This document shows, piece by piece, positions 23,301 to 31,300 of a stretch of 64,000 nucleotides of DNA (position 1 is the stretch's first letter; each line of letters begins with the position of its first letter). Position numbers and translations under genes: made by a program. The stretch lies in the NCBI RefSeq assembly GCF_030159255.1, contig NZ_BSCT01000022.1:62001-126000 (forward strand), in the 5' to 3' direction. This stretch comes from Bradyrhizobium sp. SSBR45G. Its GTDB lineage: Bacteria > Pseudomonadota > Alphaproteobacteria > Rhizobiales > Xanthobacteraceae. The notes below the pieces were generated by a model. That model did no database searches, had not been told where the DNA came from, and saw only the letters and a list, made by a program, of their open reading frames with translations.

Positions 23301-25316
23301 GATCGTGAAGGGCTGGGCCTTCAGCCAGGCCGCAGCATCGGCAATGGCGCCGAGCGTGTTCAGATCGAAGGTGACCGAGGCCGCAGCTGGAAGCATCGGG
23401 TCGGTCGAGGGCGAATACATCAAGCCCAGCAGGGTCAGAAACTGCGGCACTTGAAGTCCCAGCAGGCGCGGAAGGCGCGCCACCTGATAAAGCAGGCTCA
23501 GTGTCGACAGATCGGTCGTCAGGTCCGTCTTCTTGCTGAGGGCGCAGACCCAGCCTGCGATCGAGCTGAGGTCGTCGTCGGTCACCTGAAGAGCGCCGCA
23601 GAGGCGCGAGCGGATCTCGCCGTCGGTGCCGGAACGGTTGGCGATGGTCCACGTCACCGGAGACGCCGGATTGAACGGCACCGTCGAGCCGCTCGCGTAG
23701 GGATCGCGACCCGCAAGGATGGACGGATTGTTGAATCGCGCGTCGAAGAAGTCGGCGGGAGCCGGACCCGATCCCCTGCCGGTGGTCTTCAGGTCCGAGA
23801 ACAGCGCCGTCATGGCGATCGGCGACGTCTCGCCGAGCGCGAGGCCCACCTGCTTCATCTGCGCAATGGTCTGGATCAGGGGCGCATCGATGACACCGTT
23901 GGCGCCGCCACAGCAGCGCACGACCCAGTCGAGCTCGGCGAAAGTCCAGCCGAGCGCGCGGGACATCCGGATCAGGCTGCTCAAGCGCTCCAGGCGCTTG
24001 TTGGTCAGCCCTTTCAGGGTTTCTTCGCTGCTGCCCGCGACGCGTGCCAGGGCAAGAGGGGCGCCCTCGCCGGTGTTGTTGATGTAGAGACCCGCCGCCA
24101 GGCCGGCCGCGATCTCGTCGTCGTCGAGATCCTGGCTGAGCAGTGCGTCGAGGCTGCCGCGCTCCAGACCGGTGCGCTGCAGGAACATCTTCACCGATGC
24201 GAGGTCGGTTAGAACGCCATCATGGTGACCATCGATGCCGTAGCACTGCTCCAGCAGCCATTGTGGCAGCGGGCTGGGGAACGTGGTGAAGTCGCATTCG
24301 CTGGCGCCGAGGCCCAGGATCTCACCGCCGAGATACAGCGGCGGAAGCGGATAGGGCGCGCTCCAGGTCGTCGGGCGCAGGGCATGACCGACTGCGCCCA
24401 GCGAGGTCCCCAATTGATCGAGATTGAGGCGGATGCGCGCGCTCGGCAGCGTGAACGGCAGATTGAAGGGAAAGCCGCTGGTCGCGAGCAGGCGATAGGC
24501 CTGGTCGGGCGTGGCTGCCAGGTTGCGCTCCAGCACCTCGGTCACGACGGTGAGAAACGGGATCTCGGTATCGGCATTGGCCGCGGTCACCGGCAGGTCA
24601 AACAGATCCGGCCGCCGGTCCTCCAGCCTTTGGCCGGACGGAATGGATGCGGCATTGGGACCGGTGATGTAGGCATCGGTAATGCGCATCAGGTCGACAT
24701 AGTAGGCGCCTGGCCCGATGATGGAATCCGAATGGCCGCACGGGCAATAGTCGAGCGAGCCGAACAGCTCGTCATAGCCAGGCACCTGCTGGAACGCGGC
24801 GGCTGTCTGCGGTGTACTGGTCTTGAACAGGTTGGAGCGGCTGAAAGGCGATGCGATCCGATCGCGCACCAGTGCGAACACATGGGCCGCCTGCGTCTTG
24901 ACATGCTGAGCCCTGGCGTAGATGCCGCGCGCCTGGGCCGCGCCGCCCGGCAGCGCGGGACCCTGTTCAGCGACGAAGACGTGCTCCGGCAGCGCCGCCA
25001 CCTTGTGGGCGGCGTCGAAGCCGCTGTCGAGCAGGGTGGCCGCCACGGGATGAAGTCCACCGGCGTTGGCCTGTGCCGCCGCGTCCTGCGGCTCGCTCAC
25101 GAGGCGCAGGGCGCGCTGATAGCCCTGCAGCGCCTTCAAGGTCTCGGGCGCAGCCGCGGGAGCAAGGCGCGGAGCTGCGGCGGGACCTGCCGCTGCTGTC
25201 CGGATCTGAGTCGCGGCCCGTACGGTGTCTGACGGCAGCACATGGTCGTGCAGCGGATCGAAGCCGGGGTTGGTCGTCAGATAGGCTGCGACGAGTGCGC
25301 TGGGAGCTTGGCTCAT
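17346..25316 (-). CDS. Tc toxin TcA subunit (pore-forming translocation tube), 2656 aa
   Basis: TcA assembles as a pentameric bell that binds cells and injects the TcC effector. The N-terminal part holds the VRP1-type region (YDELFGSLDYCPCGHSD, about 200-230). Near residue 1200 is the neuraminidase-like ABC-toxin segment (NRKIFLYPENYVDPTLR). A long alpha-helical region follows (about 1990-2255) with a central Gly/Ala-rich stretch fitting the pore helices. The TcB-binding domain comes last (from about 2270; GLQLALNRMERAWL, then LFDYDYPGHYCR). The length is normal for the family. It lies 79 bases after the TcB-TcC gene. No signal peptide is seen, as is usual for Tc proteins. Confidence 0.92.
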   Translation of the reverse strand: MSQAPSALVAAYLTTNPGFDPLHDHVLPSDTVRAATQIRTAAAGPAAAPRLAPAAAPETLKALQGYQRALRLVSEPQDAAAQANAGGLHPVAATLLDSGFDAAHKVAALPEHVFVAEQGPALPGGAAQARGIYARAQHVKTQAAHVFALVRDRIASPFSRSNLFKTSTPQTAAAFQQVPGYDELFGSLDYCPCGHSDSIIGPGAYYVDLMRITDAYITGPNAASIPSGQRLEDRRPDLFDLPVTAANADTEIPFLTVVTEVLERNLAATPDQAYRLLATSGFPFNLPFTLPSARIRLNLDQLGTSLGAVGHALRPTTWSAPYPLPPLYLGGEILGLGASECDFTTFPSPLPQWLLEQCYGIDGHHDGVLTDLASVKMFLQRTGLERGSLDALLSQDLDDDEIAAGLAAGLYINNTGEGAPLALARVAGSSEETLKGLTNKRLERLSSLIRMSRALGWTFAELDWVVRCCGGANGVIDAPLIQTIAQMKQVGLALGETSPIAMTALFSDLKTTGRGSGPAPADFFDARFNNPSILAGRDPYASGSTVPFNPASPVTWTIANRSGTDGEIRSRLCGALQVTDDDLSSIAGWVCALSKKTDLTTDLSTLSLLYQVARLPRLLGLQVPQFLTLLGLMYSPSTDPMLPAAASVTFDLNTLGAIADAAAWLKAQPFTIYELQWSLTNRTGPYFRAPDPTSGLGAYVDSLATQSQTTRVQPASLALGTVTPDQATAAFNALVTAKVLSSIGLIVKHAPGFTDVSPGLPLGAAALTTPDITAADAATALALLTSNHVLVAVTAADGTALGYLAAPVTAKTSLDFLFQDSPTAPRQRRAVLQILLQATANVSAVVDLLTSSEAQQVNAAVEGLATRLQLAPEMVGALLPFASAELTVGALMLLLLTPLNGADAPADLQAVVLALARVGLIASRLNLTPAEATAIASHPSGFSVGIPQALTIADVRALSVYKDLTTQYQDSALVLANCVFSSNGVCQQSGIDALAAITAWPSDQIEVLAGTLWSGSVKWTVDAVATLRRCFELTAQLSGDAWFLLRLNAAIGAKVMTIPGSAPGDRQIGILDSAVWDVLSALAAATLDAVNGRFRDDTFAQVSGRIQGRLLTAQRDALLGAVIWKLNGTPVSLGIETPSDLYQYLLLDVEMSGCMMTSRIIQATAAVQLYMQRCRMGLEDGVTQFPFDPIWWSWMSSYRIWEVNRKIFLYPENYVDPTLRVKITPPFSTLKQRLQQSDLTDTAVEDAYREYFNSVETLGTLRLIDGYNVGSIDPGTNSRIFTLWLFARTGTEPYTYYFRTFDNATWSPWQKIDHSVPAALATPVWAFNTPYLFWIEPSTTQASNIDNAKSQALTSHKSTMKFIRRRPDASWSAPQALVSDSVVGYQVDYTFDSYAATVTPGLNQSNFELAQSAWRKPIVLFAPASATIDPQLPQVDRLMTTLGFSLDFIGGTAYPAVAAPTAVVPDQLAYDSAIYGVASRLKNITGAVPSMVTGRVQYGTLQIVDAMANHTVRHLTLLNTLPGTSATPVTPAIDRSAGSFGFAATTNELAATFAFDDFAGQSPAMAPKPGTVLLNSVNAQLANTVNVKNQLGWFLLDNADEAFLVQADQVSFPTLSEILTVSEHQSPLPMGESYLRVAPITSGGDLTKAQYRFARLTTQTIPMLAQRLAATGLPGLLNIDAQSTPELPFSRLGPTASAIAPASATLDFNGAMGDYFREIFFHAPFLVAYALNASRRFDQAQHWFEYIFNPTAPQQSGLNNPTDRFWNYLPFRDLASSDLAKDLTDPAQIAAYNNSPFDPDAIAGLRPAAYAKATVMRYISNILDWGDQLFRAFTRESVNEATNLYVMASDLLGPKPREVSGRAKPAPMSFRQIKAASPGGLVPEFLINVENLLAPVAPGTPLLRGMPFNDINSYFCIPENDEFVAYWDRVAGQLYKIRHCMNINGEYQTLPLLAPPLDVRAVIAAAAAGGGGLPLDFGTAVPIPAYRFEALLARARAIAGDVAQLGAQVQSSLERQDAEQLELLRNVQEKNLLDLTTDIRTLHIQQLESTRSGLQTSLASADYRYSFYDNLLQKGLSDAEKLNLAMLIVSQVLSTVGGTLKTMASAGFLVPNAGSPFAMTYGGKQVGSSLTSIAEFFNTMAGQASFVGNVAQLSAGYERRAADWTQQRTIADYDRKQIQQQIDAAGYEIDSAKQELQLHLKTLAQNGEMAAYLKSKFTSSELYQWLIGRLSAMHYQTYTLAYDLARMTERALQYELNGDQTYLQFGYWDNVHKGLTSGEGLQLALNRMERAWLDGNTRTLEIRRTVALSQLDPLALVRFRTTGSCEFALTEKLFDYDYPGHYCRKIKTITVSIPAVVGPWQTINATLTQLSSQIVVKPDSQAIDFLLGDDVPAPDASVLRTNWCAQQQIALSSGISDSGLFQLDFRDDRYLPFEGTGAVSRWRLDMPPAANRIDFGSIADVVVDVSYTALDGGAALRAKVTALPALQPFTGQVLMPIADLQPDAWSSFLADHGNTTTQTLTFTVLPRAVPPHVSNAVLTNVSAILQSTGPATPPATSFINYKITPQLSTDDVTVSGKTGLIFDANWLGSTPGAQDNNWLSVLPIAQLPAMSDVAGQHAAVFTLANVPAGLKTAGFIDPQKLKNLILVLEYQGQVRW

Positions 25317-25395
25317 GAGGGCTTGTCTCTGCCAGATGTGGACGACACGACGGGAGTGATACCGGCTGGCAGGAACGCGTAGCGACTACGCGGCC

Positions 25396-28300
25396 CTACC
25401 GAATCTCGATGGCATGCTTGGTGTTCTTGAACGTGAAGGCGCTGACGATATTTCCGTTGATGGCCAGCAGGTGGACGACCTCCTTGGGCCGCGCGCGGAA
25501 GCTCGCATCCGGCCCCTTCGTCGATGCGTAGGTCGGCAGGTGTATCGTCATCACGTGCAGGGTCGGATTGGCGGCGGCAAATTCCTTCGCGCCCTGCTCG
25601 AAAGCGGTCTTGTAGCGTTGGTTGAGCACCCAGTTTTCCGGGATGACGTTGTCGGCGCTGTTGACCCTGACGGAGTTGGTATCGGAGACGCCTTTTTCGG
25701 GAACGAGGTGGCCCTTGTCATCGATCGATGAATCGATGCCGCCGTGTGGAACGGATGCTCCCACTTTTGCGCCGGAGCCGTCGCGGGGGACGATCTTTCC
25801 GGCGGCATATTTCGGACGCGTGAGCGTCTTGCCCGAAGTGGGATGGGCGACCGTCTCGGTGACGGCGTCGAGAAAGTCGCCGCGTTTCCAGTTGTCGGCG
25901 GCAAACTTGGATATGTTCGCGGGAATGCCCGTCAGCGCAGTGCTCGACAGCAGAAATTTCTTGATGTCGGTATCGAGCTTGTTGCGGATGTCGTCGCGCA
26001 GCGCGGTCACTGATCCGAACAGCTTCTTTCGGGTGCCGAAATCAACGTGCTCGGTGCCGCGATAATAGTGCCCGATCGTTCCCGTCGGCGCCGCGAACTG
26101 CGCGGCCTTTTCTTCCCGGACCTTCGCCAGGCGGCCGGATTGCCTGGCCCCGACCACCGCTCTTCCCTGGCGTCGCCTGCTCGACTTCGAGCCAGTCTGG
26201 GACAGCTTGATGATTGTCTTCTTGGGCTTCTGCACCAAGGCGGCCTTGGCCCTCCCGCCCCCACGGCCGCCCTTCTTCTGAAAGACGTTCTTGCCCTTTG
26301 CGAGCCCGCCGATGTCCTCCCAGGTCGCCGGGTTGCCGCCGACGAACGCGTAGAGGTTCAATCCGTCGACCGGTCCGGCCGGGTCCGGGCTCAGCCAGCG
26401 TCCGAGCCAAGGCGCATAGTGCCGGGCGCCGTAGTCGTAGAGCCCGGTGTCGCGGTCGCGTTCCTTGCACGTGAAGCGGTAACGCTTGAGCGAGACTTCG
26501 GCGAGGCTCGGTCCGCTCGCGTAGACGGTCACGCCGTAGGGCGCGTATTCCTCGTAGGACACGAGCTTGCCCTGATCGTCCAGCTCGAGGGTCGAGGACC
26601 CCTGACGATCGTCGATTGGAAAGCGCAGCTGCGGGCCGGTCACCCCGGCGGGCGGATCGCCGAGCGTCCACGTCAGCCGCTCGGCGACGCAGGCGTTTTC
26701 ATCCATCAGACGCAAGCGCTGACATTCCTTGACCACGGTCGTGTCCTGCCGGACGCGGGTGATCTCGAGGCCGCCGAAGTAGAGCGTGTCCTCGACGCGC
26801 AGGACGCCCGCGGCGACCAGCCGCTGGGTCGTTTTGCGCACCTTCTGGCCGCTGCCGTCATAGGCAAGATATTGTGCGTCCGGCTGCGCCGCGCTGCCGC
26901 GATCGACCAGCACGACCTGTCGCAGTCGGCTGCGATAGTCCCAGGCCAGCGACGGCATGCCGCCCAAACGCGTCTGGTTTCCCGCGGCGTCGAAGAAGGC
27001 GGCGATCGAGCTTCCACCCAGAGTATCGGTGTCGACGGCGCGGTTCGAGGCGGTGTCGACGCTCAGCGTGCGCGTCCATCCCGCGGTCGGCTGGCTGGGC
27101 GGTGCGGCGAAGCGGATCTGGGTGAGATTGCCGCTGTCATCGTAGGCGTAGCCTGCGGTGTAGCGATAGAGCAAATTGGGATCGTTGAGCGTTCCGCCGG
27201 AGAAGAATGCATCATACGCGCCCGACGCCGCATTGTCCTTGTTGAGCGCGGTGTGAGCCCGGCCGGTCGCGCCGGTCAGTCGGTACAGCGCGTCATAGGT
27301 GAAATCGCGCGCCGGAGTGACGATTTGTCCGCCGGATATGACACCCTGCGCGGGCGCCGCGTCGTCGTCGATATGCGTGACGTTCCCGACGGGATCGTAG
27401 ACGTAGGAGACGTCCTGGACGGCCTGACCGTCCGCATGTCGCCGGCTGGTGATCCTGGTCAGCCGGCGGTTGTCGGGATCGTAGGTGAACTCGCGATCGA
27501 CGACGCCGCCGTTCGGTCCCAGCACGCTCTCCGCACTGCGCTTGCCGTCGGCGTCGTAGACGACGGCATCGAGGTAGGTGAAGCGGGTGGCGCCGACCGG
27601 CGCGATCGAGAGCCGATCGATCTGACCGCACGGCCCGAACGCGATCTCCGTGTCATTGCCGGCCGGATCGGTCCCGCCGGTCGGCCGGCCCAGCGCATCG
27701 TAGCGCCGGCTCACGGTGAAACGCTCGCTGTCGAGCGCCGCTGCGAGGGCCGCAGATTGCGCCGACCACGTCCAACCGGATGGGGCCGTGTAGGACCAGT
27801 CCACGTCGGCGGCATAGCTGGCCAGGACGGCGCGCGAGACCGTGAGCGGCTCGCTGCAGAGCGCGTAGGCCGATGCTTCGATGAATCCCGCAGGATCGTA
27901 GTGCCGAACGACCTGGCCGATCAGGTTGCGTCCATCGCTGCCGGCGAACAGCGGCTGTCCGCTGCCGTCGAGGCTGTCGCCATAGACGAGGCGCTCGACG
28001 ATGCGCGTCGGCGCGCTCCCCTCGCGGAGCGCAATGGCGGTCACGCGCGCGAAGCTGTCATATTGCATCTGGACCAGGCGGCCCAGGGCGTCATAGGACA
28101 GGAGCGGATTCCCGACCGCGTTGGACAGGCCGCGGTCCGTGCCGCGGTCGGCCGTGACAACGACGATCGGCTCTCCCGTCAGGCTGAAGCTGCGGCTCAG
28201 ATTCCACAGTCCCGCCGCGCCAAGACGCGGATCTGCCTCCCGGTCAACGCGGCCGGCACTATCGAGGTGATGGTGCGTGACCAGGGCATCGGACGGCAAT

Positions 28301-31300
28301 TGGGTCGGACGCGCGATCTGCTGCACCGGCATGGCATTGCTGCCCAACACCGTGGTGGACGGCGTTCCATGGAAACGGGCTGCCTGCAGCAGGGCGTCCC
28401 TTTCCGACGGGGGCAGCGGCGGCGCGCTGGAGTCGCCCGGATCGACATAGCGCTTGTACCAGGCGCTGTCCTTCACCGTGTCGTCGAGATCCGCCTCGGT
28501 CACCTGCCAGGCGTCGTAGGTCGTGGTCGAAAAGAACGCCTCCCAGAGGTCGGCGCGTGGCACCGCGCTGCGCATCGGTCGGTCGAGAGGATCATAGAAA
28601 TGAGTGGCTGCGATCTTCAGCTTGGCGAGATCGGGGCCCGCGATGAAATCCGGCGTCGCCGCATAGATCGGATGGAACTGCCGCCACGGCTGGTCATTGC
28701 TCAGCAGAATGTCGCGACCGCTGATCCGCCATGTCTGCGAGCCGGCCAGTTCGGAGGTCTGAACGATACGCGCCCGGCCGTCGCTCCAGGTGACGCTGAC
28801 GTCCACGAGACCATTGGCCGTCCCTGGCGCAGCGAGTGCCGGATAGGATGTCGCATGCACCGCGATTTCTGCCGAGGGTGCCGCGGGGTCGATGGGATCG
28901 GGAAAGTCGGCGAAGAAGATCGCCTCTGCGCCGCCGAGATATTGCTCGGGATCAGCGAGCAAAGCGGCCGCGGACGGCGGCACTGGCCAGGATGACGGGT
29001 CGTCGAGAGGCAAGGGAACGAAGCCGACTTGCGCCGTCGCCGTGCCGTTCCATTCGTCGCCGCGCTTCGACGTCGCCAGCACGAGATCGAGCGGATCGGC
29101 GATGACTTCGGTGACCGTTCCGTTGGAGTCGGTGGTCTGCCATGCGGACAGCGACTGATAGTCGACATAGGTGCAGCTGAGGCGATGAGGCAGGACGTCG
29201 CCATCGCGCCCGCTGGTCTCGACGCCGATCACCAGCAGGTCGTAGGCGTCGTAGGTACAGCTGACGACGACACCGGACGGTCCGCTGCTGCGCTGAGCGA
29301 AGGCATCACGCGTGCTCGATACGAGATGGAAGTGTGTCGCGGGCGCATAGCTTGCTTGCGCACCGGGCTTCCACCATAGGCCGTCCTCGCGGAGGAAGCC
29401 CGCGGTGTCGCTCAGATAGCTGTCGAGATCTCCCGGGATCGGCACTCCGGCCATCGCTGCTGCGATCGCGCTGGCGGTGAAAACAGCTTCGTCGCTGCGC
29501 AGCGGGAGTGCCTGCGGCGTGATCGTGCCAGTGCTGTCGGTGATCCAAAAATGGCGTGTGCGGCCGAGAAGTTCGGCGTGCGGGGCGGCCGGCTCGGGGT
29601 TGGTTGCCAGCGCTGCCGTGATCAACGCCGTCATCCGCGACAGGCTGAAATAGCTCTTCGAGTCCGGGTCGCCCATCGCCGAGACCGCGATGCTTTGCTC
29701 GTCGCCGGCGAGGCCGAACAGAAGCGCGTCCTCGGCTTCGAGGCGCGGCACCGGCGTGAAGACGCTGCAGAGCGTTCGCAGCTCAGCCTGCTGCGGATCC
29801 TGCGGAAGCTGTCCGTCGCGACGCGGATAGTTTAGCGCGACCGAGCGGCGCACCGTGCCGTCATCGTCGACCTCGAGCGTATAGGCATGGCCGACCTGGG
29901 GATCGGCAGCGTTGCGCTCGTAGTCGTAGCGGATGGTTTCGGCGTCGCCGACCAGGAACACAGCGTCGTGCGCGCCGCGCGGCTGCAACTGCCGGACCCG
30001 ATAGCGGCTCTGGGTCACCGAGAACGGAACGCCTTCGTCCGCGCTGCCGTCGAGCGCATAGACCTCTTCCCGCAACGAATTGCCCGCGAGCGCGACCAAC
30101 GCCTGCCGCTGCGTTTCCGCGTCTGGAATGAATCCATCCGGCCATTCGAACAATGAGCCAGGCATGTCGTAGGCTGACGGATCGCCGGTGAAGGCCTGGT
30201 CGGCGGCACCTTCGCCGTTCGGTGCGAGGCCAAGGTGATACCAGATGCGCGTCACCAGAGTTGCGGCCGGGCTCGTGACCCCGGGCGCGGGGGGCGGCAG
30301 CACTTCGTGCTCGCGGCGTTCGATCAGGCCGAAACCGCGGAATTCCCGCTCGATGCCGTCCATCGCTCCGTTGCGATAGCGATAGTCGGTGACCTTGCAC
30401 TGCCCGCTGACATGTTCGTACTCCTCGACGCGGGCGACGACCGGCATCGGCATCGCCAGACTGGTGGTCCACGGCTGTCCGGCTTCGCGGTCTTCGAGCT
30501 GAAAGCGGGATGAGCTCGCGTATTCGATCCTCGTTTCGATGCCCAGGCCGTTTCGAATCCGGTTCAGCATGTAGGGCTTCACGCCGCCGCACAGGTCCAG
30601 GATCCATTGCTGCGGCTGCACCGCGTCGTCGATGAAGAGGAGACAGTCCCAGCCATTGCCGCGCGCGTCCGCAACCCGGATCTGATCCGGCCGGGTGCAA
30701 CGAGCGGGTAGCGGCACGATCAGCGGCTCGACGGCGAAGCCGTTGCCCGACTGGTTGCGGTAGACGAGGAGGCGTTCCGCCTCGGCGTAGATCAGATCGT
30801 TGGCGCCAGTGCCATCCAGGTCGGCGAGCACGAGTCGACGCGCGTCGAAGCCGCCGCCGAACAGCGGCGCGCGGCTGAGATCGACAGGAGGTGCAAAACG
30901 GCCATAGCCGAGGCTCGGCCAGCAGGTCGCGCGGCCATCGGAAATTCGGACGCGCTGCGGGCCGCCGGCGCCGCACAGGTCGGAGAAACGGACGAGGCTC
31001 TGCGCATTCAACGGCGACACGATCGGCGGCGCAGCGATCGATGGAGAGCCGGTGAATGGCTGCTCAACCGGCGCGCCGTAGCCGGCCGTGCCTCGGGACG
31101 GATAGTAGCGAACCGCGTCGGTGCGCATCAGAACGACGTCGGGGCTGCCGGCGCCGGTGAGATCGAAATATTCGGCTTCAGCGGCGTGATAGTCGGTCGT
31201 AATCCCCTCGAATGGGCGGAAGGCCGACCAGGTGCCGTCCGCCGCGATCTTGTAGCTGCCTGCGCGTGCGGCAGCGACGACCTCGAGTTCAAGTCGCCCG

